Shown here: positions 50,428 through 59,433 of the stretch, in pieces
How positions within the stretch are numbered: position 1 is the first letter of the stretch
Layout: every line of letters begins with the position of its first letter
Assembly (NCBI RefSeq): GCF_003284895.1
Contig: NZ_QMDV01000003.1
Coordinates: 312,501-376,500 of the forward strand
Source of the DNA: Pontibacter arcticus
GTDB lineage: Bacteria > Bacteroidota > Bacteroidia > Cytophagales > Hymenobacteraceae
Direction: 5' to 3'
Length of the DNA: 64,000 bases
Made by a program: the position numbers and the translations under genes
Notes under the pieces: model-generated
Told to the model about the DNA's origin: nothing
The model's input: only the letters and a program-made list of their open reading frames with translations
Database searches by the model: none

Positions 50428-50574
50428 ATGAAAAAAAACGACTCCATTGATGCAGAAAACCCGTTGGATAAGCCTCCCTTTTTCAAAAGCTGGAAAGGCA
50501 TGTACTGGCTCGTGCTTGGTAACCTGGCTTTCCTGATCATCATCTTCTACATTCTTACCAAAATCTACGAATGA
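50428..50574 (+). CDS. Small single-TM protein upstream of a sodium symporter
   Basis: The 48-residue protein (MKKNDSIDAENPLDKPPFFKSWKGMYWLVLGNLAFLIIIFYILTKIYE-type, one TM at about 24-43) begins at 50428. Its TGA overlaps the symporter ATG (ATGA), so the two are translationally coupled. Such tiny partners (as in prokaryotic SSS transporters) may assist the symporter, but no homology is claimed. Confidence 0.7.
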   Translation: MKKNDSIDAENPLDKPPFFKSWKGMYWLVLGNLAFLIIIFYILTKIYE

Positions 50575-52268
50575 GATTACTTGATTGGATCGTGCTGCTG
50601 GGCACGTTAGGCTTTATTGTGATCTATGGCGTAGCAAAAACCCGCGGCAGCAAAGATATTGAAGGCTACCTGAAAGGCGACAACAGCATGAAATGGTGGA
50701 CCATCGGCTTGTCCATTATGGCGACGCAGGCCAGTGCCATTACGTTTCTTTCCACACCGGGGCAGGCCTACGAAGACGGGATGCGGTTCATTCAGTTCTA
50801 TTTCGGTTTGCCGATTGCGATGGTTATCATCTCCGTAACCATCATCCCGATCTTTTACCGCCTGAATGTATTTACCGCTTACGAGTACCTCGAAACCCGC
50901 TTCGATTTGAAAACACGCTCGCTGGCTGCATTGCTTTTTCTGATACAACGTGGTTTGGCTGCTGGTATTACCATTTATGCGCCTGCTATTATACTTTCTA
51001 CCATTCTGGGCTGGAACCTGACTGTTACCAATGTTTTTATCGGAACGCTGGTGATCATTTATACCATGTCGGGTGGCACGAAAGCGGTAAGCGTAACGCA
51101 AAAGCAGCAGATGGCAGTGATGATGGGCGGCATGATCCTGGCGGGTTGTATGGTGGTGTATTACCTCCCCGAAAGTATAAGTTTTGGCGATGCCGTATCC
51201 GTAGCTGGGAAAATGGGCAAGATGAACATCATCGATTTTTCCTGGGATTGGGAAACCAGCTGGGACGACCGTTATAATTTCTGGTCGGGGATAACGGGTG
51301 GCTGCTTTCTGATGCTATCCTACTTCGGCACAGACCAGAGCCAGGTGTCGCGTTATTTAGGCGGTAAATCTTTAGGTGAGAGTAGGCTGGGTTTGCTTTT
51401 TAACGGGCTTTTAAAGATACCGATGCAGTTCATGATTTTGTTTATAGGGGTGATGGTGTTCGTGTTTTACCAATTTAACGAGCCGCCTGTTTTCTTTAAA
51501 GAAGCCACCAAACAGAAAGTATACGCATCGCCCTACGCAGCCGAAATGCGCGAACTGGAAGCAAAACATCAAACCGTTTTCGCTGAAAAACAACTAGCCG
51601 TACATGGTTTAGCCGAAGCCCTCCGAACAGACGATGAAGCCGTTATCGCAGCCGCAGAAAGCAAAGTAACTACCCTTACAGCTACTACCAAAGGCGTTCG
51701 CGACGAAGCAAAAGCGCTTATCACCAAAGCACTGCCAAACGAAGAAACCCGCGATACGGATTATGTTTTTATTTCTTTTGTGATGAAGTACCTGCCGGTC
51801 GGGATGGTGGGGTTGTTATTGGCTGTAATTTTTTCGGCAGCGATGTCGTCTACTGCTTCAGAGCTAAATGCGCTGGCCTCCACAACAGTAGTGGATATTT
51901 ACAAACGCTCTGTCAACAAGACCGGTGACCCTAAACATTACCTGAATGCCTCCAAAATGTTTACCGTTGCGTGGGGCGTGCTGGCTATACTTTTCGCTAC
52001 GTTTGCTTCCATGCTCGATAACCTCATTCAGGCCGTCAATATCATCGGCTCTATCTTTTATGGAACCATACTTGGGATTTTCCTGGTGGCGTTTTACGTG
52101 AAACGTGTAAAAGGCAATGCTGTTTTTATGGCAGCTTTACTTGCCGAAGCGGTGGTTTTATACTGTTACTACTTCACGGATATCGCTTACCTGTGGTTTA
52201 ATGTGATCGGGTGTGGGCTGGTTATACTTTTCGGATTGCTGCTGCAGCCTTTTGTGGGCAAGCGTTGA
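50571..52268 (+). CDS. Sodium:solute symporter (SSS family) with a helical insert
   Basis: The 565-residue protein has about 13 membrane segments, the SSS signature region around TLGFIVIYGVAKTRGSKDIEGYLKG and GGTKAVSVTQKQQ, and conserved Ser/Gly motifs of sodium/sugar or proline symporters. Residues about 300-392 form a long soluble, charged, probably coiled-coil insert (EMRELEAKHQTVFAEK, AEALRTDDEAVIAAAES) that separates two membrane segments. The solute is unknown; pairing with the PIG-L enzyme suggests a sugar or an amide product (inference). Its stop codon abuts a repeat element. Confidence 0.92.
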   Translation: MRLLDWIVLLGTLGFIVIYGVAKTRGSKDIEGYLKGDNSMKWWTIGLSIMATQASAITFLSTPGQAYEDGMRFIQFYFGLPIAMVIISVTIIPIFYRLNVFTAYEYLETRFDLKTRSLAALLFLIQRGLAAGITIYAPAIILSTILGWNLTVTNVFIGTLVIIYTMSGGTKAVSVTQKQQMAVMMGGMILAGCMVVYYLPESISFGDAVSVAGKMGKMNIIDFSWDWETSWDDRYNFWSGITGGCFLMLSYFGTDQSQVSRYLGGKSLGESRLGLLFNGLLKIPMQFMILFIGVMVFVFYQFNEPPVFFKEATKQKVYASPYAAEMRELEAKHQTVFAEKQLAVHGLAEALRTDDEAVIAAAESKVTTLTATTKGVRDEAKALITKALPNEETRDTDYVFISFVMKYLPVGMVGLLLAVIFSAAMSSTASELNALASTTVVDIYKRSVNKTGDPKHYLNASKMFTVAWGVLAILFATFASMLDNLIQAVNIIGSIFYGTILGIFLVAFYVKRVKGNAVFMAALLAEAVVLYCYYFTDIAYLWFNVIGCGLVILFGLLLQPFVGKR

Positions 52269-52427
52269 CCTCCCCCTGCCCCCTCCTAAAAACAGGAGGG
52301 GGTGATGCTTGCAAAGCATTTCTCCTGCTAAAAGACTTTGTCTTTTACTTTTCCACAACTAATCCAGATATAGAATTTACTTTTTAGAACCACCCCCTCC
52401 TGTTTTTAGGAGGGGGCAGGGGGAGGT
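52268..52427. mobile_element. 160-bp element with 36-bp perfect terminal inverted repeats
   Basis: Positions 52268-52303 and 52392-52427 are exact reverse complements over 36 bases, each with an internal palindrome of a C-rich block and GAGGGGG. The centre has no frame. It fills the space between two convergent stop codons and could act as a two-way terminator. Its ends resemble those of the element at 56487-56662, so they probably belong to one dispersed family. Confidence 0.85.
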
Positions 52428-52428
52428 T

Positions 52429-53352
52429 TTACCTCGGTTTCTGACCCGCTACAATATAAATCAAACTACCTCCTGCCGATACGTATTCGCCTTTCTGCAG
52501 CTTCTGTTTCAGCGTTATTTTATTGTACAGCAGCTTTTGCCAGTAAGCATCAAACTTATCCTTGGTGCCGCCGCCGGCCATGTAATAGTTCAGGTTGTCC
52601 TGGTAATCGTAGCCCATTGCATCCGATTCAATCCATTGCAACATTTGCTCTACGCGCAGCATTTTTTCTTCGGTGTTGTAAGGCGGTATAATCGAAAGCG
52701 CTTTATCCGAAATCCATACTTTGGTGTTAATCAAACCGGCTTTTAAGTATAAATCCGGAATCACATCGCCTAAAGAGTTAAAGCCTTCGCCGAGCTGCTT
52801 TTTGCCTTTCTCGATGCGAAGCTTGATTTCGAGCACATCCAGCGTACTTTCCACGTCAAAATCTGTTTCGCCATACTTATCGAACATCAGGTTAGGCACC
52901 AGGTTATTTGGCTCCAGGGCAAGTACCCAGCCCCCCGGTTTTGTAACCCGGATCATCTCTTCAATTACGCGCTGCGGATTTTTAACATGGATCAGCAGCG
53001 TCTGGCAAAGCGTTAAATCAGCGGTTGCGTCGGGTAACGGAATATCAGTGGCGTTGCCGGTTTTAAAAACGTAGTTGATGTGGTTATGCTGGTACAAACT
53101 CTGTGCGCGCTGGCGGGCTTCTTCGATGTAGCCGGGCTCGTAATCCACGCCATACACGGTGGCACCAGCCGGCAGGTACTTCGAGAATTTAAAACCCATC
53201 ATGCCCTTGCCGCAACCGATATCCACGAGCGTATTTAAATAAGGCAGGTGCAGGCGCTGGGCCAGTAGTTCGAGGTAGTCGTCGTTCCACCAATACTCGC
53301 GGGCTGGCCCCAAATGTTCTTCTGAGTGTTGTTTATCAGTTGTCTCTTCCAA
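52429..53352 (-). CDS. Class I SAM-dependent methyltransferase
   Basis: The 307-residue protein carries the SAM-binding motif VDIGCGKGMMGFKF (about residues 42-55), motif II GVDYEPGYIEEARQRA and the post-I/III segment DLTLCQTLLIHVKNPQRVIEEMIRVTKPGGWVLALEP. The C-terminal third is a less conserved cap. The substrate, a small molecule or lipid, is not predictable. It is cytoplasmic. Its stop codon lies two bases from the inverted-repeat element. Confidence 0.88.
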   Translation of the reverse strand: MEETTDKQHSEEHLGPAREYWWNDDYLELLAQRLHLPYLNTLVDIGCGKGMMGFKFSKYLPAGATVYGVDYEPGYIEEARQRAQSLYQHNHINYVFKTGNATDIPLPDATADLTLCQTLLIHVKNPQRVIEEMIRVTKPGGWVLALEPNNLVPNLMFDKYGETDFDVESTLDVLEIKLRIEKGKKQLGEGFNSLGDVIPDLYLKAGLINTKVWISDKALSIIPPYNTEEKMLRVEQMLQWIESDAMGYDYQDNLNYYMAGGGTKDKFDAYWQKLLYNKITLKQKLQKGEYVSAGGSLIYIVAGQKPR

Positions 53353-53377
53353 AAAAATCAGGCTATTAAATAAAAAG

Positions 53378-53405
53378 AAAGCCTCTGGCTGAGCAGAGGC
53401 TTTTT
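53378..53405 (-). terminator. Intrinsic terminator of the DUF2911 gene
   Basis: AAAGCCTCTG / CAGAGGCTTT, a perfect 10-bp stem with a 6-base loop. The minus strand continues with T-rich sequence. Confidence 0.85.
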
Positions 53406-53430
53406 ATACGTTACAGGCTTTTAAAAGGCT

Positions 53431-54297
53431 CTACTTCGCGTTTTTCCAGCTGGCAATCATTTTATCGTTCAAGGCAACATAGTCTGCATTTTTAGCTTCC
53501 TGTGCCATGGCTTTCGATTTTTCAGCCGTTTTGATAGCTGTTTTGTAGTCTTTCAGTTTGGCTTCGATCTTAGCCTGCAGGTGTACGTTCCAGAATTTAG
53601 CGTCTGTTGCGTTTGCTTTCTTGATCCAGGCAAGTGCTTGCTTGGCATCTTTATCCGCTTCGAAATAATAAGAAGCAGCGGCAGCATAATCAGCAGGCTT
53701 CGCATCCTTGTTGTTTACTACTTTCTCCTGAATCTGCGCCATCACTTTGCTGTCCACATCCGTTTTCACGGTGAAAGCGGCAATCGTGTTATCCCACAGA
53801 ATTTCTACATCGGCTGCATCCGCTTTCAGGTTCGCGAAATTGATCGTGAAAGATTCTGTTTCGCGTGGCGTTTGCTGTGGCTTTACTTTAAAACGAAGCT
53901 GGTCTTCTGCCTGCTTGTACTCGGCACCGCCATCACCCCAGTGCTTGGTGTTTTTGTGTAGTACAATGGTCCATTCGCTTTTACCCGGAATGCTGTAAAG
54001 CGCATATTCGCCGGATGGTACTTTATTTCCCTCGATGGTTACATCATCAGAAAATTTGATTTTAGTGGAAGCATTAGCACCTGTTCTCCAAAGTTTATCC
54101 ATCGGCACGAGGTCGCCAAAAATCTCACGGCCTTTCATGGACGGGCGCGAATACTCTACTGTGATAGTAGATAAACCAACCGCCTGCTCAATTTTAGAAG
54201 CCGGGCTTCCGGCTGGCATTTTGATCTGCGCCTGGGCAGTAGCTGCACCCAGTATAAGTGTGGCCGAAAGGGCAAGGTTTAGGAATGTCTTTTTCAT
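53431..54297 (-). CDS. DUF2911 domain protein, exported
   Basis: The 288-residue protein has a signal peptide (cleavage near AQAQ, residue 24) and a DUF2911 domain (about 25-175) with EYSRPSMKGREIFGDLVPMDKLWRTGANASTKIKFSDD and GEYALYSIPGK, the family's diagnostic order. The C-terminal 110 residues are Lys/Ala-rich helices resembling TPR-like repeats. It is periplasmic; the role of this widespread Bacteroidota family is unknown. It has its own terminator and is separate from the methyltransferase gene. Confidence 0.9.
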   Translation of the reverse strand: MKKTFLNLALSATLILGAATAQAQIKMPAGSPASKIEQAVGLSTITVEYSRPSMKGREIFGDLVPMDKLWRTGANASTKIKFSDDVTIEGNKVPSGEYALYSIPGKSEWTIVLHKNTKHWGDGGAEYKQAEDQLRFKVKPQQTPRETESFTINFANLKADAADVEILWDNTIAAFTVKTDVDSKVMAQIQEKVVNNKDAKPADYAAAASYYFEADKDAKQALAWIKKANATDAKFWNVHLQAKIEAKLKDYKTAIKTAEKSKAMAQEAKNADYVALNDKMIASWKNAK

Positions 54298-54431
54298 GGT
54301 TTGTTTTAATATCAGGTGTTTTTGAGAAAGTAATATTACAAAAAAACAAGGGTAAATTCTATACTTTAAAAAAGCATTAGCAAGTGCCTGCTTGTTTCGT
54401 TTTATACTTCCGGCACTACAACCGCTAAGGG

Positions 54432-56252
54432 CTAATTTAGTTCGAACTGAAGTTTAAGCAGGTTTGCGTAAATGCCTTCCGGGTTAGCCGACAGTTCATC
54501 ATGCGAGCCTTCCTCTACAATTGCGCCGCCATCAATTACAAGTATCTTGTCTACTTTGCGGATGGTGGCCAGGCGGTGTGCGATCACAATAGTAGTACGG
54601 TTCTGCATCAGTTGGTGCATGGCCTGCTGTACCAGTTGCTCCGATTCAGAATCGAGGGCAGAAGTTGCTTCATCGAGTATAAGTATGGCCGGGTTTTTAA
54701 GTATGGCGCGGGCAATGGCCACACGCTGGCGCTGCCCACCCGATAGTTTTATGCCACGCTCGCCTACCAGCGTTTCCATCCCTTCCGGGAACGTCTGAAT
54801 AAAATTCCAGGCGTTTGCCTGCTGGGCAGCAGCGGTAATTTCGGCTTCTGTTGCTTCCGGTCTGCCGTAGGCTATATTCTCGCGGATGGTTCCTCCAAAC
54901 AAAAGCACTTCCTGGGGCACGATGCCAATATTGGCGCGCAAAGTAGTCAGATCAATGTCGCGGATATCTTTGCCATCTACCGTTATACTTCCGGCAGCTA
55001 CATCATAAAAACGCATCAGCAGTTGCGCAATCGTAGATTTGCCGGCACCACTCGGGCCAACCAACGCTATTTTTTCGCCGGCGTTTATACTTAGGTTGAT
55101 GTTGTTCAGAACAGCAATATCGGTGCGGGTAGGGTACGCGAAAGCCACATTTTTATAACTGATATTGCCAGCCAGTTTTGGGATCTCGTTTAAGGAGCGT
55201 AACGCTTTACTTGTGGTTTCTTCTTCTTCGTTCAGGATCTCTAGGATGCGTTCGGTGGCGCCCAAAGCAGATTGTACTTTGCCATACAGATCGCCTAAAC
55301 CACCTACTGAAGCACCAATAAAGACAGTATAAATAATGAATGAGATCAGATCGCCGATGCTCAGATCGCCATTCTGCACGAGTGTAGCACCGTACCAGAT
55401 TACCAAAATAATTCCGCCGAAAAGGCCGATGATGATGAACGTGATAAAAGCGCCGCGGTAATACGCCGTGGAAAGTGCTGTTTGTACGGCTCTGCCCAGA
55501 GATGCCTGGTAACGGCCTACTTCAAACATTTCGTTGGTAAACGCTTTCACCGTGTTAATGGCCTGCAGCGTTTCTTCAACAATTACGTTGGTGTTAGCCA
55601 GTTCGTCCTGTGTTTTTTTAGACAAGGCTTTTATTTTGCGGCCAAATACCAGCGCCAGCGCTACCAGCACCGGAAACGTAGCCAGCATAAACATCGACAG
55701 CTTGATCGAGGTCCACATGATAATGACGATGCCAACCAGCAGGGTAGTGGTTTGCCTGAAAAGCTCTGCCAGCGTAATCGACATGGCATCCTGTACCTGA
55801 CCAATATCGGTGGTAATGCGGCTCGTGATTTCGCCTACTCGACGCTTCTCGTAAAATGAGATTGGCAGCTGTACAAATTTGCTGTACAGGTCTCTGCGAA
55901 TATCAGCAATGGCGTTTTCGCTTACCTGCGCAAAAAAGTATACCCTGAAAAACGAGAAAACGCCCTGCAGCAGAATAATACCAAAAAGCCCCAGCGCAAT
56001 CATGTTGATGTCTTCGAGGAACCAGCCGGACGCCTGTCCTGTAGAAGAATCTACGAGTTTACCGGTAAAGAGCGGGAACACCATAAAGGTCAGGCTCGAG
56101 AAAACCAGGAAGATCAGGCCGATAATGAATTTATACTTGTAAGGAAGTACGTAGCTGAAAATGCGAAGACTCCGGCGAAAGCTATCTTTACTGATCTTAG
56201 TTCTGCCTTCTGTATCTTCTGCTCCGCTACGTCCGAATCCGCGTTTTGCCAT
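54432..56252 (-). CDS. ABC exporter, fused TM and ATP-binding domains (MsbA/LmrA-type)
   Basis: The 606-residue protein has a type IV ABC exporter membrane domain with six TM segments (about 30-320) and an ATP-binding domain with Walker A GPSGAGKST (about 398-406), Q-loop, signature LSGGQRQRVAIARA (about 502-515), Walker B ILILDEATSALD (about 523-534) and the switch His in VIAHRLATI. It works as a dimer that exports lipids or hydrophobic compounds. The substrate is unknown. A 444-base region with a repeat element lies upstream. Confidence 0.95.
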   Translation of the reverse strand: MAKRGFGRSGAEDTEGRTKISKDSFRRSLRIFSYVLPYKYKFIIGLIFLVFSSLTFMVFPLFTGKLVDSSTGQASGWFLEDINMIALGLFGIILLQGVFSFFRVYFFAQVSENAIADIRRDLYSKFVQLPISFYEKRRVGEITSRITTDIGQVQDAMSITLAELFRQTTTLLVGIVIIMWTSIKLSMFMLATFPVLVALALVFGRKIKALSKKTQDELANTNVIVEETLQAINTVKAFTNEMFEVGRYQASLGRAVQTALSTAYYRGAFITFIIIGLFGGIILVIWYGATLVQNGDLSIGDLISFIIYTVFIGASVGGLGDLYGKVQSALGATERILEILNEEEETTSKALRSLNEIPKLAGNISYKNVAFAYPTRTDIAVLNNINLSINAGEKIALVGPSGAGKSTIAQLLMRFYDVAAGSITVDGKDIRDIDLTTLRANIGIVPQEVLLFGGTIRENIAYGRPEATEAEITAAAQQANAWNFIQTFPEGMETLVGERGIKLSGGQRQRVAIARAILKNPAILILDEATSALDSESEQLVQQAMHQLMQNRTTIVIAHRLATIRKVDKILVIDGGAIVEEGSHDELSANPEGIYANLLKLQFELN

Positions 56253-56696
56253 CTATGAAATCGTGTTTATACTTTGTACTGATGTGCTATACTGCTTTAT
56301 AGCGGGGCACAGGCCGGTAATACCTTACTTACGGCATCCTGCGTGCCAGTTAAATCCTGCAAAGGTAAGCATTCCGCATGATTTTGCCTTGTTTCGCTTA
56401 CTAAATGAAATGGGTATAAATAAGGATGTGGCTTGAATAGTTTTAAGCAAAGCATTCCTGACATGTATTACGCTCGAATTGCATCCAACCACCCCCGGCC
56501 CCTCCTTATCCAAGGCGGGGAGTTATACTTACTTCTTCAGATTGCATCCACTATAGTTAAGGCTAAAATCAGTTTAAGGCATGAATAGTAATTATGAAAC
56601 TAATACTTAGCTAAAACAGAAGCAGACTCCCCGCCTTGGATAAGGAGGGGCCGGGGGTGGTTAGACCCGGTACAAGTCAAACTACAAGTTATTGAT
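56253..56696. other. Intergenic region with a repeat element
   Basis: About 444 bases between two minus-strand genes with no supported gene. The 176-bp element at 56487-56662 fills its middle, so the promoter of the ABC exporter gene must lie in the roughly 230 bases nearer that gene (56253-56486). Confidence 0.55.
56487..56662. mobile_element. 176-bp element with 37-bp perfect terminal inverted repeats
   Basis: Positions 56487-56523 and 56626-56662 are exact reverse complements over 37 bases. The arms are C-rich outside (AACCACCCCC) and contain CCTCCTTATCCAAGG. The arms resemble those of 52268-52427 in overall layout. The centre has no frame but includes a TTATACTTACTT motif. MITE-like. Confidence 0.85.
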
Positions 56697-58169
56697 TTAC
56701 ACTTCTTCCCGCGCCAGTTCCAGGTCCGTGATCTTACCCGAAGAAATAGCCAGCAAGCCGGCAAACGTCAGGAAGCCGTTCAGGATCAGCACTTCGAAAC
56801 CAAACTCGTAGCCCCACAGCCATTCCACCGAATTTTTGCTGACAATGTAAGTAAGGATAGGCGCTATCACACAAATAATAGGCACATACCGGTCGCGGAC
56901 AGCTTTTTTAGTGTAAAGCCCAAAAGTATAAAGTCCCAGCAACGGCCCGTAAGTATAGCCAGCCACGGTAAATACGGCTGTAATTACGTTGTCATCGTTC
57001 AGGATATCAAAGGCAATAATAACCAGCACCATCACAATCGAAACGCCCATGTGCACAATGTAACGCATCCGTACCCGCTCGTGCTCGCTTCTGTTTTTGA
57101 AATCCAGGAAATCGACGCAGAAAGAGGTGGTAAGTGCTGTAAGAGCGGAGTCGGCGGAGGCGTAGGTGATGGCGATAATACCAAGTATAAATACGATGCC
57201 CAGGAATGGTGGAAAGTACTCCAGCGCCAGGAAAGGGTACACATCGTCGCCTTTAGCCGGTAGCGTTATACCCTTGGATTCGGCGTAAATATAGAGCAAT
57301 GCGCCCAGCGTCAGGAACAGGATATTCACGAATACGAGGATGATACTGAACCAGAACATGTTCTTCTGTGCTTCGCCGATGTTTTTGCAGCTCAGGTTTT
57401 TCTGCATCATGTCCTGGTCAAGGCCCGTCATCACGATGGCGATGAAAGCACCGGAAAAGAATTGCTTCAGGAAATATTTATTGTCTTTCACATCCCAGAA
57501 AAATACCTGCGAATAATCGCTTGCCTGCACCTGGCTGATCAGCCCCTGGAAGCCCATGTTCAGTTCATCGGAAATAAGCCAGATGGTCGTAACCACCGCC
57601 ACCAGCATGGCCGTAGTCTGGAAAGTATCAGTCCAGATAATGGTTTTCATGCCGCCCCGGAACGTATAAACCCAGATTAGCAGGATGGTGATGATAACCG
57701 AAACCGCAAACGGAACACCCAGCTCATCAAAAACAGCCAACTGCAGCACACCCGCCACCAGGAAAAGCCGGATAGAAGCGCCCAGCGTGCGGGCCAGCAA
57801 AAAGAAGGCAGCGCCGGTTTTATAAGACCAATACCCGAAGCGCTGCTCTAAATACGTATAAATCGAAACTAAATTAAGGCGATAATAGAGCGGCATCAGC
57901 ACCGTAGCAATAACCAGGTAGCCCAGCAAATAGCCCAGAACAAGCTGTAAGTAAGAGAATTGTGCCACTTTCACCACACCCGGAATTGACACGAACGTAA
58001 CGCCGGAAAGTGATGTACCGATCATTCCGAAGGCTACCACATACCACGGCGACTGCCTGTTTGCCAGGAAAAAGGTTTCAGAATCGGTGTTCTTACTGGT
58101 GAGGTAGGAAATAAAGATCAGGATACAGAAATAGCCTATAATGAGGCCAATGATCAGGGTTGAAGACAT
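56697..58169 (-). CDS. Sodium:solute symporter (SSS family)
   Basis: The 490-residue protein has about 13 membrane segments and SSS family features: FFLANRQSPWYVVAFGMIGTSLSGVTFVSIPG near the start and GGMKTIIWTDTFQT (about 171-184). It lacks the long soluble insert of the other symporter in the window. It imports an organic solute with sodium, which one cannot tell. The first 26 bases upstream of the start are followed by the metallo-hydrolase gene 65 bases away on the same strand, so the two may be co-transcribed. Confidence 0.92.
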   Translation of the reverse strand: MSSTLIIGLIIGYFCILIFISYLTSKNTDSETFFLANRQSPWYVVAFGMIGTSLSGVTFVSIPGVVKVAQFSYLQLVLGYLLGYLVIATVLMPLYYRLNLVSIYTYLEQRFGYWSYKTGAAFFLLARTLGASIRLFLVAGVLQLAVFDELGVPFAVSVIITILLIWVYTFRGGMKTIIWTDTFQTTAMLVAVVTTIWLISDELNMGFQGLISQVQASDYSQVFFWDVKDNKYFLKQFFSGAFIAIVMTGLDQDMMQKNLSCKNIGEAQKNMFWFSIILVFVNILFLTLGALLYIYAESKGITLPAKGDDVYPFLALEYFPPFLGIVFILGIIAITYASADSALTALTTSFCVDFLDFKNRSEHERVRMRYIVHMGVSIVMVLVIIAFDILNDDNVITAVFTVAGYTYGPLLGLYTFGLYTKKAVRDRYVPIICVIAPILTYIVSKNSVEWLWGYEFGFEVLILNGFLTFAGLLAISSGKITDLELAREEV

Positions 58170-58234
58170 AGTGCAGTCAGTTCGTAAGCTGTGGCTACAA
58201 ATATAACAATTCTATACTTCCAACACAGCGCGCT

Positions 58235-59251
58235 TTACGGCAGGTTATCGAGCAGCACCGGCTCCCCCACAGCAGGTATACGCAAGCCCTGCATAATGCC
58301 GGAAGCTGCAATTTGTTCGAGCAGCCGCACGGGTTCGCTGGCCGGCTCATCCGACAGATCATAGGTGCCGTAATGCATGGGAATAAAAGTGCCGCCGCGC
58401 AAATTATTGTAAGCTCGTACGGCTTCGTGCGGGTTTAAATGGCTTTTCTGCATCAGGAAAGCCGGTTTGTACGCGCCAACCGGCATCAGGCACACATCCA
58501 TCGGCCCAAACAGACTTTCTATTTCTTCAAAGTGTGGCGCAAAAGCAGAATCTCCGGCAAAGTATAAAATCGTTTTTTCTGTTTTGATAATGAAACTTCC
58601 CCAAAGCACTTTGTTCATATCCAGCAGGGAACGGCGGTGCCAGTGCGAGGCAGGCATAAAGTATACTTCCACGCCGGCAGGCAACAAATCATATTGCTGG
58701 TACCAGCCGGCTTCCTGGTAAGGTATAAGCGGGTTAATGTCTCGCAAAAGATCGCCGGAATGGAGTGGCGCCAGCACTTTCAGGTTTGGGTTTTGGTTGA
58801 AAACCGTACGGATTGAGCGAACATCAAAATGGTCGCGGTGGGCATGGGAAAGCAGCAGGAAATCGATGTTTTGTAATTGCCTGGGTGGGCAGGGCAAGCC
58901 AACTCTGCGTTTTGTTAAGGGCAGGTCGTAAAAAATCGGGTCAGTCAGAAACGTTACACCATTCAGGCGGATAAAGAAACTGGAGTGCCCCAGCCAGACT
59001 ACCATATCATCCTGCGACCGCAAAAAATCGGAGCCGGTCTGCAATTTGGGCACGTAGGTATCGCGCTTTTTTTCTTCGCGTTGCGGGTTTTTGGTTAACT
59101 GCCAGCGCAGCACATTCTTAAAATCAGGCTCGTATAGTTCTTCGCCGTTTGCAAAGTGGCCGTTTATCAGTTTGTTGCCACGGTAACCTGGCTTAATGGT
59201 TTGTAAGCGTTCGTTTTTAATGTGGCGTATGTGCGGAGTCTGTTGTTGCAA
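58235..59251 (-). CDS. MBL-fold metallo-hydrolase (UlaG/NAPE-PLD-like)
   Basis: The 338-residue protein has the metallo-beta-lactamase signature LLSHAHRDHFD (about 132-142) preceded by WLGHSSFFIRLNGVTFLTDPIF and, later, YFAGDSAFAPHF (about 230-241) and PMHYGTYDL (about 295-303). Two metal ions, most often Zn or Mn, are expected. The protein belongs to the group near NAPE-PLD and UlaG. It lacks a signal peptide, so it is cytoplasmic. It sits 65 bases upstream of the symporter gene. Confidence 0.9.
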   Translation of the reverse strand: MQQQTPHIRHIKNERLQTIKPGYRGNKLINGHFANGEELYEPDFKNVLRWQLTKNPQREEKKRDTYVPKLQTGSDFLRSQDDMVVWLGHSSFFIRLNGVTFLTDPIFYDLPLTKRRVGLPCPPRQLQNIDFLLLSHAHRDHFDVRSIRTVFNQNPNLKVLAPLHSGDLLRDINPLIPYQEAGWYQQYDLLPAGVEVYFMPASHWHRRSLLDMNKVLWGSFIIKTEKTILYFAGDSAFAPHFEEIESLFGPMDVCLMPVGAYKPAFLMQKSHLNPHEAVRAYNNLRGGTFIPMHYGTYDLSDEPASEPVRLLEQIAASGIMQGLRIPAVGEPVLLDNLP

Positions 59252-59357
59252 AATGTAAGAAAGTTGGTGCTGAGTTAATAAACAGTGATCTGCTGTATTA
59301 GGTTGGCAAAAAGTATAAACAGCAACGCAAGTATAACCGGAACAAGTATAAAAGTAA

Positions 59358-59388
59358 AAAACGCTTTCCGGTTTATGAAAAGCGTTTT
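59358..59388 (-). terminator. Terminator of the beta-barrel protein gene, with motif flanks
   Basis: AAAACGCTTT / AAAGCGTTTT, a 10-bp stem with an 11-base loop, with GTATAAAA to the left and TTTTATACTT to the right, so the motif pair flanks it again. Confidence 0.8.
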
Positions 59389-59433
59389 ATACTTTAAGAT
59401 TGATAACGTACTTGCCTCTACAATATTTTACGC

